A stretch of DNA of 64,000 bases. It comes from OLB11 sp041392835. GTDB lineage: Bacteria > Bacteroidota > Bacteroidia > Chitinophagales > Chitinophagaceae. Within the stretch, counting starts at the first letter, position 1; the number at the start of each line of letters is the position of its first letter. Under the pieces are notes generated by a model. That model was not told the origin of the DNA. It searched no databases and saw only the letters and a program-made list of their open reading frames with translations. This document shows positions 42,674-51,318 of this stretch, in pieces. The translations under genes were made by a program, and so were the position numbers. The stretch is taken from NCBI GenBank assembly GCA_041392835.1, contig JAWKLF010000003.1, forward strand, positions 304,369-368,368. The letters run 5' to 3'.

Positions 42674-43870
42674 ATGTCATTAATTGTTGTAAGTGGTGTA
42701 GGCTTAATAAGTGCAATGGGAGCAAATTATAAGCAAAATTTTGAACATTTATCTAGCTCCAAGCACGCATTGAAAAGCATACAACATGTAGATACAATTT
42801 ATGCTGAACAGTTTCCTTTTGGCGAAATAAGTTACTCTACCGAAGAACTTTTATCTCTTTGCAAGCTCAAAGCTGGTAAAGGCTACACACGTACTATACT
42901 ACTCGGCATACTTGCGCTAAAGGAAGCTTTAACACAATCGGGTTTGCACAATTTAGAACAAAAACGAGTCGCTTTTATCAATGCTACAAGTGTAGGAGGT
43001 ATGTGTGAGGTAGAAAAAAATACTATTTTATATTTTGAAAAAGTTAGTAACTATATGCAATATGCCAATACAATAGATTGGTGCAGATTGTACGCAAAAA
43101 ATAGCATCTATAGTTTTAATATAAAGAATAATTTTTTTACAATAAGCACTGCCTGTTCTTCGTCGGCTAATGCATTACAATTGGGAGCTCGTTTGATAGA
43201 GCAAAACAAAGTAGATATAGCAATATGTGGAGGCACAGATGCACTAACTCGTTTTACTATAAATGGTTTTAATAGCCTGAAAAATATTGATAAAAATTTT
43301 TGTAGGCCTTTTGATAATGATCGCAATGGACTAAACTTAGGAGAGGGCGCAGCTTATTTGATATTAGAAAAAGATTCAGCTTGTAAGGCTCGACAAGCAG
43401 TACCATTGGCTCATTTGGCTGGATATGCAAATTACAATGAATCTTACCATGCTACTGCACCCAATCCTGAAGGTGTAGGTGCATACCAAGCTATGAAACT
43501 TGCTTTGGAAAAAGCATCTTTAAGTAGCTCAGATATTTCGTATATCAATGCACATGGCACCGCTACTCTTACTAATGATGAGTCAGAAGCAAACGCCATT
43601 ATTCGTTTATTTCAGAAACTACCTTCTGTAAGCTCCACCAAATGCTATACTGGCCACACATTGGCTGCTGCAGCAGCCATAGAAGCATGTTATAGCATTA
43701 TGGCTTTAGAACATCAGGTTGTTTTTGCTAATTTGAATTTTGAAACGCCAATGCAGGGCATAGGTCTTATACCGCAAACGATATATGAAAAGAAAAGAGT
43801 TAAACATGTAATGTCTAACTCTTTTGCTTTTGGTGGAAATAATGCTAGTTTAATTTTTAGTCTTTTGTAA
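42674..43870 (+). CDS. Beta-ketoacyl-ACP synthase (KAS I/II type)
   Basis: Condensing enzyme of 398 residues with the KAS I/II triad Cys-His-His: Cys in STACSSSANALQLG, His in INAHGTATLTND, His in KCYTGHTLAAAAAIEA, and the FAFGGNNASLIF C-terminus. Substitutions around the active site (CSSSANA, TLTNDESEA) depart from housekeeping FabF, so it more likely serves a secondary pathway such as flexirubin/aryl-polyene synthesis. It stands alone here; darA/darB lie 26 kb away. Confidence 0.85.
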   Translation: MSLIVVSGVGLISAMGANYKQNFEHLSSSKHALKSIQHVDTIYAEQFPFGEISYSTEELLSLCKLKAGKGYTRTILLGILALKEALTQSGLHNLEQKRVAFINATSVGGMCEVEKNTILYFEKVSNYMQYANTIDWCRLYAKNSIYSFNIKNNFFTISTACSSSANALQLGARLIEQNKVDIAICGGTDALTRFTINGFNSLKNIDKNFCRPFDNDRNGLNLGEGAAYLILEKDSACKARQAVPLAHLAGYANYNESYHATAPNPEGVGAYQAMKLALEKASLSSSDISYINAHGTATLTNDESEANAIIRLFQKLPSVSSTKCYTGHTLAAAAAIEACYSIMALEHQVVFANLNFETPMQGIGLIPQTIYEKKRVKHVMSNSFAFGGNNASLIFSLL

Positions 43871-43882
43871 TCTGCTTGGTGC

Positions 43883-45673
43883 TTACCAAGTCATATCTTC
43901 CACTGTAAATTTTTGCATAGAACCAACTTTTTTATTACTTGGTTTTTTTCCTTTAGAATAGGATGGCTTACTATTGTTTGAAAAGCGTTCAGTTTTGGAT
44001 TCAAAATTTCGTTTTGAAGGTCTTCCGAATTTTTGTTCTTCAGCACGTTGTATTCTTACTTCTCTACCTTTATAATTGACTTGTTGAAATTTAGCATCTA
44101 TATCAGAGGCACTTTTTTCGTCGGTTTGAAAGAAAGAGTATACGCCTTTCATTTCTATATCTTTGATACGATGGCCACTTACACTTGAGTTTTTATAAAT
44201 TAATTCTCTCATTTCGTCATATCTAAGATTGTCTTTTTTGCCAAGATTAATAAACATTCTTACGCCAGCATCTCCTGCGTCTCTTCGGCTACCACCTCGA
44301 GTTCCTCTATCACTTGTATCACTTTGTCTTGTGCCTCTTGTAGATTCGTTTACATTCAAATCATCATGTTGTTGATAGTCTTGAATGTTTATTTTAGAAA
44401 AAGCATGACCAAGCAACTTTGCAACTAATTCTTCATGACTCAATGCTTCCAAACGCTCTTTCCATTCAGCTTTTATAGAAAATTCGGCCGGAAGCGAGTT
44501 GTTTTCATTTAATAATTGATCTATAGTATTGGCTATTCGTTTTTCAATAATATCTTGTCCTTTTGGAATGATGTATTTTTCGAACTTAAGAGAGGCCAAT
44601 TTTTCTATTTGATGAAGTTTGTAAGCTTCTCTCGTATGAAGTAATGCTATTGAAATTCCTGATTTTCCTGCTCTTGCCGTACGACCACTACGATGTGTAT
44701 AATTTTCTATATCGTCGGGCAAATGGTAGTGAATAACATGTGTAATATCATTGACGTCGATGCCACGAGCGGCTACGTCTGTTGCACATAATATTTTTAT
44801 AGTGTGTTTTCTAAATTTTGCCATGACTTTGTCACGTTGTTGTTGTGAAAGGTCGCCATGAATACATTCTGCATTATAACCATTTTTTACTAAAGCATCA
44901 CTTATTTCTTGTGTTTCTATACGAGTAGTACAAAACACTATTCCAAAAAAATCTTCTTGAAAATCTATGATTCGTTTTAATGCTTGTAATTTGTCTTTTG
45001 CATGCACTACTGCATATTGGTGTGTAATATTTTTAGATGCAGTGTTTTTTTTGCCAACGGATACTTCTGCTGGTTCTTTTAAATAGTTATTGGCTATTTT
45101 ACGAATTTCTTTTGGCATAGTTGCGCTAAAAAGACCCGTTATTTTTTCTTCAGGAGTAAACGATAAAATAGTTTCCATATCTTCTTGAAAGCCCATGTTG
45201 AGCATTTCATCAGCTTCATCCAAAACAACCATTTTTACAGCATCTATTTTTACAGCTTTTCGGTCTAATAGGTCTATAAGTCTGCCTGGTGTAGCTACTA
45301 TAATATGGGCACCTCTTCTTATATCTTTAATTTGATTGCTGATACTGGTGCCACCATATACTGCTACCATTTTTACTTGTGGTAAAAACTTACTGAAGTT
45401 TTTTAAGTCATTTGTAATTTGAAGACATAATTCACGCGTAGGCGCTATGACAAGTGCTTGTGTTTGATTTAGCTGTGTGTCGATATGCTGTAATAAGGGC
45501 AGACCAAATGCAGCTGTTTTGCCAGTTCCTGTTTGCGCAAGTGCTATTAGATCTGTTTGTTGTTCTAAAAAAATTGGAATAGCCTTAGCTTGTATTTCCG
45601 TTGGGGTTTCAAATCCTAATGCTAATACAGCATCAAGTATGGGTTGTTCTAAACCCAATTCATTAAATGTCAT
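43883..45673 (-). CDS. DEAD-box RNA helicase with DbpA-type RNA-binding domain
   Basis: RNA helicase of the DeaD/CsdA type, involved in ribosome assembly and RNA unwinding in the cold. Q motif FNELGLEQPI and ETPTEIQ; motif I AQTGTGKTAAF; Ia PTRELCLQI; II DEADEMLNMGF; III FSATMPKEI; VI HRSGRTARAGKSG. A linker rich in Arg, Gly, Ser and Asp (about 445-475) precedes a DbpA-like RNA-binding domain (MFINLGKKDNLRYDEM to VNYKGREVRIQRA), then a basic tail. 596 residues. The leader of about 155 nt has competing hairpins. Confidence 0.95.
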   Translation of the reverse strand: MTFNELGLEQPILDAVLALGFETPTEIQAKAIPIFLEQQTDLIALAQTGTGKTAAFGLPLLQHIDTQLNQTQALVIAPTRELCLQITNDLKNFSKFLPQVKMVAVYGGTSISNQIKDIRRGAHIIVATPGRLIDLLDRKAVKIDAVKMVVLDEADEMLNMGFQEDMETILSFTPEEKITGLFSATMPKEIRKIANNYLKEPAEVSVGKKNTASKNITHQYAVVHAKDKLQALKRIIDFQEDFFGIVFCTTRIETQEISDALVKNGYNAECIHGDLSQQQRDKVMAKFRKHTIKILCATDVAARGIDVNDITHVIHYHLPDDIENYTHRSGRTARAGKSGISIALLHTREAYKLHQIEKLASLKFEKYIIPKGQDIIEKRIANTIDQLLNENNSLPAEFSIKAEWKERLEALSHEELVAKLLGHAFSKINIQDYQQHDDLNVNESTRGTRQSDTSDRGTRGGSRRDAGDAGVRMFINLGKKDNLRYDEMRELIYKNSSVSGHRIKDIEMKGVYSFFQTDEKSASDIDAKFQQVNYKGREVRIQRAEEQKFGRPSKRNFESKTERFSNNSKPSYSKGKKPSNKKVGSMQKFTVEDMTW

Positions 45674-45833
45674 GTGTGTTAAATTTTAAAAAGTTTATAA
45701 ATTAATGTCCTTAAGCCTTTATATAAAAAAGTGCTCTTGAACATAATTTATAAAAAGCACAAAATTTTGCTGTGCTTGACCCGCTGTTCTGAATACTCCT
45801 TTATACCAAAATGTAAGAACTGATTCTGTGATG
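45674..45833 (-). promoter_or_regulatory. Structured leader of the DEAD-box helicase gene, attenuator-like
   Basis: In the transcript, segment 1 (45771-45777) pairs with segment 2 (45755-45761) in a perfect 7-bp stem. Segment 2 can instead pair (45753-45760) with segment 3 (45731-45738) in an 8-bp stem with one G-U pair, followed directly by six U (45725-45730), which is a terminator-like hairpin. The two folds exclude each other. A short upstream stem GTTCT (45786-45790)/AGAAC (45816-45820) may also form. Confidence 0.5.
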
Positions 45834-45841
45834 CAAAGGTA
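45834..45841 (-). promoter_or_regulatory. DEAD-box helicase promoter, -7 element
   Basis: CAAAGGTA on the plus strand is TACCTTTG on the minus strand, a full TAnnTTTG match about 160 nt before the helicase ATG. It defines the start of the structured leader. Confidence 0.45.
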
Positions 45842-45947
45842 TGTTTAAAATATTAATATAATACTTCTACTCCCTTAATAACATCTTAATATCTATAAGT
45901 GCTGATTAAAAATGCTTTATCTTGCATTCATTAAAAGACAAAAAGAT

Positions 45948-46649
45948 ATGGTAGCGGTGATTAGCGGAGCTAGCAAGGGTATTGGTTTTGCGATAGCTCA
46001 AAAATTTGTTTCATTGGGCATGCATGTAGCCATTTGTGCCAGAAACCTTGCTGAGTTGCAGGTGGCAAAGGAGCGTTTGCAAACATTCCATGCGGACTCA
46101 TGTATTCTTATAGGGGCTTATGATTTAACCAAACAATCAGAGTCTGAAGAATTTGCAAGGCAAGTCTTAGATACTTTTGGAGCTATTGATATATTAGTCA
46201 ATAATGCAGGTAAGTTTATTCCTGGTGATATCATTTCAGAGCCCGATGGTGTTTTAGAATCTTTAGTTGAAACCAATTTATATTCTGCTTATTATCTTAC
46301 AAGAGCATTGCTCCCTTCTATGTTAAAAAGAAAAAAAGGTCATATTTTTAATATAAGTTCTGTAGCTGCCTTAAAGGAATACGAACATGGTGGTTCTTAT
46401 AGTATTAGCAAATATGCTTTGCAGGGTTTTTCAAAAAATCTTCGACATGAATTGATGAGTTACGACATTAAAGTTACCACTATTAATCCTGGAGCTACCT
46501 ATTCTGATTCTTGGAAAGGGAGTGGTGTGGCTGAGGATAGAATTATGAAAGTAGAAGATATAGCAGATACTATATGGGGAGTATATCAGTTGTCGCCACA
46601 AGCTGTAGTAGAAGATATCGTATTGCGACCTTTAAAGGGAGATGTTTAA
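45948..46649 (+). CDS. SDR family oxidoreductase
   Basis: Classical short-chain dehydrogenase of about 233 residues; start at the ATG at 45948 (MVAVISGASKGIGFAIA), as 12 upstream codons are not part of the fold. NAD(P) loop GASKGIGFA, NNAG near residue 80, catalytic Ser in NISSVAAL and YSISKYAL (Tyr-x-x-x-Lys). The substrate is unknown. It converges with the sigma-factor locus and ends 4 bp before it. Confidence 0.9.
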   Translation: MVAVISGASKGIGFAIAQKFVSLGMHVAICARNLAELQVAKERLQTFHADSCILIGAYDLTKQSESEEFARQVLDTFGAIDILVNNAGKFIPGDIISEPDGVLESLVETNLYSAYYLTRALLPSMLKRKKGHIFNISSVAALKEYEHGGSYSISKYALQGFSKNLRHELMSYDIKVTTINPGATYSDSWKGSGVAEDRIMKVEDIADTIWGVYQLSPQAVVEDIVLRPLKGDV

Positions 46650-46653
46650 TCTA

Positions 46654-47151
46654 TTATCGAAGACCTCTTTGTTGGGGAGTTCCTACATTACGTCCACTAT
46701 TTCTTGGAGCTTGTATTGCTTCTCTTTGTTGCATTTGTTGTCTATTCATCATGGGTCTTTCAGATCGAGGACTTTGTTGACTTCTTCTAATGACCATGCG
46801 TCTAAACTCTTTTTCGGCACTATACATAGTACTTAATTGATTATTGCTCAATACTTTAAGGAAAATGGCATTGTATTTTCGTTTGATGTCAAGAGCTTTT
46901 TGTTCGGTATCTAAAATGTCGTCTACACTTCGTTTATCGCTATTGCTTTGTCTTTCTCTGATTAGGTTTTCTAACTCTGCTTCATATTGGTGATAGATAG
47001 GCCAAAATCGCTCTGCGGTTGCAGGGTCAAGATTGAGTTTGTCATTTAAGTATGCTATTTTTAAACTTTCAATTCGCTCACCTTTTTTATTTTGCGCAAA
47101 GGATAGCTGAGTACTTAAGCAGATGAATAAAAGTATAAAAAGTTGTTTCAT
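46654..47151 (-). CDS. Small periplasmic Spy/CpxP-like protein
   Basis: About 165 residues with a signal peptide (MKQLFILLFICLSTQLSFAQ); start at 47151. The mature part is helical and charged: LNLDPATAERFWPIYHQYEAEL and KRKYNAIFLKVLSNNQLSTMY resemble the paired helices of Spy/CpxP envelope chaperones. A Gln/Arg-rich tail follows. Third gene behind an ECF sigma factor and a membrane-anchored partner, so a role in envelope stress sensing or in the response is plausible. Confidence 0.65.
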   Translation of the reverse strand: MKQLFILLFICLSTQLSFAQNKKGERIESLKIAYLNDKLNLDPATAERFWPIYHQYEAELENLIRERQSNSDKRSVDDILDTEQKALDIKRKYNAIFLKVLSNNQLSTMYSAEKEFRRMVIRRSQQSPRSERPMMNRQQMQQREAIQAPRNSGRNVGTPQQRGLR

Positions 47152-47170
47152 GGTTTTGTATTTAAGATAT

Positions 47171-47836
47171 CTATAAAATAAAATTATCAAATTCTTCTAT
47201 GGGAACTTCATTAAGTTGTTTTTGAAAAAGCTCATCTTCCAATTGGTCTATGACTTCATTGGGCAAAGTAAGTGGCTCTGAATTGTTGGCAAGTTCAAAT
47301 TCAAATTCATGTTTATTTAAAAAAGATTGAATTTCGTCGTTGCTTATGGTAGCCAATTTTTGTTCTATACTAGCTTGATGTTTGCTTTGCAATAAGGTGA
47401 AGCTAAGTTGCAGAATTAATAAAATACTAGCTGCAATAGACAAGGTACGTTTGATATAGTTAACATTACGGATAGGTCTTAATGCAGGTGTATTTTTTTC
47501 ATCATCTATTTTTTTGGCGAGTTCCACTTCAAAATTCTCAAAATACCCAGCAGGCATTTCGTAAGGGTTTGCCTTGGATAAGGCAGCGGTGAGTTCTATT
47601 TCTTGTATTTTATTCTGAAGTTCAGAAGAAAAATTTTCAAAGTAAGTGGAAGGAGCCTGAAATGGATTTTCTTTTGATAAGTTTTCTATAAATGATTGAT
47701 TTTTAGCAATTTGTAACATATTGCTCGATAAATCATTGAAATAATTGACAGGCGTATCAAAAGGTGCTTGCTGTATTTTAGGAAGATGTATTCCTAAGTC
47801 TTGCAATTCTATTTGTATTTGATTTTTGTTTTGCAT
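47171..47836 (-). CDS. Membrane-anchored anti-sigma-like protein with 33-residue repeats
   Basis: 221 residues, one helix near 131-150 (TLSIAASILLILQLSFTLLQ). The N-terminal cytoplasmic part has three copies of a P(F/Y)xxPxxYFxx(F/L) motif starting at Pro25, Pro58 and Pro91, an exact 33-residue period. It lies between the ECF sigma gene (33-nt gap) and the Spy-like gene, where an anti-sigma factor is expected, but it lacks the zinc-binding anti-sigma motif. The role is inferred from position. Confidence 0.65.
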   Translation of the reverse strand: MQNKNQIQIELQDLGIHLPKIQQAPFDTPVNYFNDLSSNMLQIAKNQSFIENLSKENPFQAPSTYFENFSSELQNKIQEIELTAALSKANPYEMPAGYFENFEVELAKKIDDEKNTPALRPIRNVNYIKRTLSIAASILLILQLSFTLLQSKHQASIEQKLATISNDEIQSFLNKHEFEFELANNSEPLTLPNEVIDQLEDELFQKQLNEVPIEEFDNFIL

Positions 47837-47869
47837 GTCGTATGATAGACTATTTTCTATGATTAAAGT

Positions 47870-48430
47870 TTAATGATTTCGAATGTATTCTTCAATTTTT
47901 TTTGCTGCATGATGATATGATGCTTTGAGTGAGCCTACTGAGGTTTCCAGTACTTCTGACATTTTTTCGTAAGGCATTTCGTCATAATATCGAAGGTTAA
48001 ATACAGCACGTTGTTTTTCGGGAAGCGATTGAATGGCCAATTGGAGTTTCCATTCTAATTTATTCACATCAAAGCCTTTTTCAGATTTGAGCATGTTGCC
48101 CAATGCATTTTCGTGGTCAGAAAGGCTCAAGGAGCTTCTTTTCTTTTGTTGTTCCAAAAAAGTAAGACATTCGTTGGTGGCTATTCTATAGAGCCAAGTA
48201 TAGAGGGCGGCATCTTGTCGAAATTTATCCAAATTGCGCCAAACTTTTACAAATACATTTTGTAACACATCATTGGCATCTTCGTGGTGCACCACCATTC
48301 TACGAATATGCCAGTATAGTCTTTCTTGAAATCGTTTTACTAGTACATTATATGCCCTTTCTTTGGTGTTTTCGGACATAAATTGGGCTACAATTTCTTC
48401 ATCGGACCACTTATCATATTGTTCTGCCAT
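47870..48430 (-). CDS. ECF-type RNA polymerase sigma factor
   Basis: 186 residues, sigma-70 family group 4. Region 2: DANDVLQNVFVKVWRNLDKF and TWLYRIATNECLTFL. Region 4: LPEKQRAVFNLRYYDEMPYEKMSEVLETSVGSLKASYHHAAKK, a helix-turn-helix for the -35 element. Heads an operon with the repeat-containing membrane protein and the Spy-like protein, suggesting an envelope-signal circuit. Confidence 0.95.
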   Translation of the reverse strand: MAEQYDKWSDEEIVAQFMSENTKERAYNVLVKRFQERLYWHIRRMVVHHEDANDVLQNVFVKVWRNLDKFRQDAALYTWLYRIATNECLTFLEQQKKRSSLSLSDHENALGNMLKSEKGFDVNKLEWKLQLAIQSLPEKQRAVFNLRYYDEMPYEKMSEVLETSVGSLKASYHHAAKKIEEYIRNH

Positions 48431-48568
48431 GTATCTCTTTGTTTAAGACGCTAAAAATAATTGATTCAACAGTTATATTCAATAAAATCAGCCATTAATT
48501 TATGTTTTGAGACATTCGTATTTCATCGGAGTTTAAGAATCACAAAATAAACTTAAGTAAATAAAATC

Positions 48569-48576
48569 TACATTTG
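48569..48576 (+). promoter_or_regulatory. Promoter of the L,D-transpeptidase gene, -7 element
   Basis: TACATTTG matches TAnnTTTG in full and lies 16 nt before the ATG at 48593. Confidence 0.45.
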
Positions 48577-48592
48577 CATTTCGAATCTATTT

Positions 48593-50284
48593 ATGAGAAC
48601 GAAATCTGATTATTTATATACTATTTGTTTGCTTTTAAACATTTTTTTTGACTCTTGTCAAAATGTGTTTGGACCTCACAATAAAGAAGGAAATGATATA
48701 GTACATGAAAAGAAAATAGAATTAGAGCCTATTCAAACAGCATTACAATCTTTTTTTAGTGCCTCAGAAAATAAGTCGAAACTGCTTTTTGGAGATTCTT
48801 TATTTTCTATAAGTGAATACAACAACCTATACGCTTCGAAAAATTATGAGCCCATATGGTTACAAGATGATGGCCTACCAGCCTATACTATACAAATGCT
48901 TCAAGCTGTACAAGCATTGCATTATGATGGTATTGATACATCAAATTATGCAATAGCTTCCTTGCAAAGTCAGTTTCAATTTCTTAATACATCAGATTAT
49001 GATAGTTTGGCATATTTTGATATGGCCTTAACCCATACATATTTTAAGGCTTTGCACGATGTACTCATTGGTAGTGCTTTTGAAAGCAAAACAAATAAAG
49101 AATGGAAAAATAAAAATGACACTGCATTTGTACCTTCTCAATTATTGGCATCTGCATTAGAAACATATCAATTTGGGCCTCTTTTAGACTCCCTAAAACC
49201 CCAGCATCCTTGGTACAAGATATTTAGAAATGAATATGCTAAACTAGATACCGCCAACAATAGTATACGGATAGAAAAATCTATGATAGACATTCAAGAT
49301 TCTGTAAAAGATGGATATAGTGCACCATGGATACAACAACTTAGAAAAAAATTGTTTGTAGAAAATAATATTCAAATAGATACTACTCGAATGCTTTGGG
49401 ATTCAGAAATTTCAGAAACTATAAAAACAATACAAGCAAAAAATTTACTAAAACAAACAGGCAAATTAGATAGCCTAACATGGTATAGACTGCATGAAAG
49501 CTCAGAAACCAAAAAGGAAAAATTGGCTTTAAACATGGAACGATTTAGATGGTTGAAACAAACTTGGAAAGAGCCCTATATATGGATAAATATTCCACAT
49601 ATGGAATTGAAATACTATGATCAGGACTCTATTCAATTTGCTATGCGTACTGTAGTAGGGAGAACCTCGAGACCTACGCCAACGCTCGAAGCTGCATTGG
49701 AAAATATAGTATTGAGCCCGCCATGGACAGTGCCACCCACCATCATGGAGCAAGAAATAGTGCCCGGAATAGCTAGGAAAGGGGGGCGCTATTTGGCTAG
49801 AAGAGGCCTAAAGGCGTATGATAGAAGAGGGCGAATTGTAGATGCAAGTAGAATAAATGCTAAAAACTACAAATCATTTAGCATAGGGCAGGCTCCAGGC
49901 TATAGAAGCTCATTGGGCGAAGTAAAGTTTAATTTGCCCAATCCTTGGGCCATTTACCTTCACGATACCCCCCATAGAGAAGATTTTGTAAAAACCTATA
50001 GAGCATATAGCTCGGGCTGTATTCGTGTACATAAACCAAAAGAATTTGCCACATTTTTATTGAATGACAGCGTTAAATATTCTTATCAAAAAATAGATTC
50101 CATTTGTAAACTACGGAAAACCATTTTTATTCCTATCAAAAAAGATATAGAAGTCTTTATCGTATATCTTACTACAACAGTAGATAGCAGCGGTCAGGTG
50201 ATTTATATAAAAGATATATATAACTGGGACAAACCCGATTTGGAGGCCCTGAAATCTGGAGTAAAAACATCTCGAAAAATGTAG
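48593..50284 (+). CDS. YcbB-type L,D-transpeptidase
   Basis: 563 residues, exported; the N-terminus (LLLNIFFDSCQNVF) can be read as a lipoprotein signal. The first half holds the YcbB scaffold (YEPIWLQDDGLPAYTIQML, ALHYDGIDTSNYA). The catalytic domain from about 320 has MERFRWL, IWINIPHMELKYY, MRTVVGRTSRPTP, YLHDTPHREDF and SSGCIRVHKP, with nucleophile Cys476. It forms 3-3 cross-links in peptidoglycan. It is the second L,D-transpeptidase in the window. Confidence 0.92.
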   Translation: MRTKSDYLYTICLLLNIFFDSCQNVFGPHNKEGNDIVHEKKIELEPIQTALQSFFSASENKSKLLFGDSLFSISEYNNLYASKNYEPIWLQDDGLPAYTIQMLQAVQALHYDGIDTSNYAIASLQSQFQFLNTSDYDSLAYFDMALTHTYFKALHDVLIGSAFESKTNKEWKNKNDTAFVPSQLLASALETYQFGPLLDSLKPQHPWYKIFRNEYAKLDTANNSIRIEKSMIDIQDSVKDGYSAPWIQQLRKKLFVENNIQIDTTRMLWDSEISETIKTIQAKNLLKQTGKLDSLTWYRLHESSETKKEKLALNMERFRWLKQTWKEPYIWINIPHMELKYYDQDSIQFAMRTVVGRTSRPTPTLEAALENIVLSPPWTVPPTIMEQEIVPGIARKGGRYLARRGLKAYDRRGRIVDASRINAKNYKSFSIGQAPGYRSSLGEVKFNLPNPWAIYLHDTPHREDFVKTYRAYSSGCIRVHKPKEFATFLLNDSVKYSYQKIDSICKLRKTIFIPIKKDIEVFIVYLTTTVDSSGQVIYIKDIYNWDKPDLEALKSGVKTSRKM

Positions 50285-50348
50285 TTTTAGCATAAAAATA
50301 ATTATATATAATTTTTTGTGCTATCTTAGTGGCTTGTAAAAAACACAT

Positions 50349-50786
50349 ATGTATAAATTATCATCTGTAATTGTCATTTTAGTTGCTATCACATCTTTTG
50401 TAGCTTGTAGAAAATACGAAGAAGGTCCTAATATATCTTTTAGAACTAAAAATGCGCGAATTACTAATAATTGGAGAATTGAAAGTGCTTTGGTGCAAGG
50501 CGTAGAAAAATCATTAGATCCATACTATGCCAAACAAAAGCATTATTTTTATAGCAATGGAGATTATGTCGTTACTATAATAGATGCTGTGACATTAGAA
50601 GCAGAAAATCTTCAAGGTAATTGGACTTTTTTTGATAATGACAAAAAAGTAGCTTTGACTATACGTAAACCTATTACTCAAAAAGATAGCACAACTGAAT
50701 ACCATATATTAAAACTATATAATAAACAGTTGTGGCTGCGCAAAACAGATAACACAGAGGAGTTACACTTTGTGCCTTTTGAATAA
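50349..50786 (+). CDS. Lipocalin-like lipoprotein of unknown function
   Basis: 145 residues. Lipoprotein signal MYKLSSVIVILVAITSFVAC with the acylated Cys at 20. The mature part begins RKYEEGPNISFRTKNARITNNWRIES and contains NGDYVV, NLQGNWTFFDNDKKVALTI and LKLYNKQLWLRKTDNTEELHF, a pattern common in Bacteroidota lipocalin-like lipoproteins. The function is unknown. Starts 65 nt after the L,D-transpeptidase gene. Confidence 0.75.
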   Translation: MYKLSSVIVILVAITSFVACRKYEEGPNISFRTKNARITNNWRIESALVQGVEKSLDPYYAKQKHYFYSNGDYVVTIIDAVTLEAENLQGNWTFFDNDKKVALTIRKPITQKDSTTEYHILKLYNKQLWLRKTDNTEELHFVPFE

Positions 50787-50807
50787 ACAATAAAAACGTA
50801 AACTGTT

Positions 50808-51299
50808 TTGCGACGTTTTTTAAACGCATTTATTTCTTTTTTTTATTTTGATTTTATATCAAAGTGGCTTTCGTTTAGAACATTTAAATATCTTTATTGT
50901 GGTTCATTAACCGCTTTTACCGACTTAGTAGTTTATTATATAGCCTATAATTTTATTTTAGAAAAACAAGAAGTTAAGTGGGCTTCGGCTACCTTATCTG
51001 CACCCATTGCTGCTTTTATTATTTCGTTTAGCGTTAGCTTTCCTATGGGTTTTTTTTTAAATAAATATATTGTTTTTACGGAGTCGGAATTAAAGGGACG
51101 GATACAGCTGTTTAGATATGGTGTTAGCGTATTAGTATCAATAGCACTAAGCTATTTAAGCTTGAAAGTACTTATAGAGTTTTTTGGAGTATATCCAACC
51201 ATTTCAAAATTTTTGACGACAGTATTTGTTGCTTTGTGTAGTTATTTTTTACAACAGTATTATTCATTTAAAGTAAAATCTATAGGTCAGAAACTATAG
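50808..51299 (+). CDS. GtrA family membrane protein
   Basis: 163 residues with four helices. FKYLYCGSLTAFTDLVVYYIAYN and FPMGFFLNKYIVF, then FRYGVSVLVSIALSYL and LCSYFLQQYYSFK, are GtrA/DPMS_TMD marks. Family members flip lipid-linked sugars or assist glycosyltransferases. The only early start codon in frame is TTG (50808), since a stop codon lies three codons upstream. It ends 19 nt before rnz. Confidence 0.85.
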   Translation: MRRFLNAFISFFYFDFISKWLSFRTFKYLYCGSLTAFTDLVVYYIAYNFILEKQEVKWASATLSAPIAAFIISFSVSFPMGFFLNKYIVFTESELKGRIQLFRYGVSVLVSIALSYLSLKVLIEFFGVYPTISKFLTTVFVALCSYFLQQYYSFKVKSIGQKL

Positions 51300-51318
51300 A
51301 GCTTGCAAGGAAAACTTT

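Noticed and set aside
46574..46836. Plus-strand frames after the SDR gene
   Set aside because: They are antisense to the Spy/CpxP-like gene, which has a proper signal peptide and neighbours.
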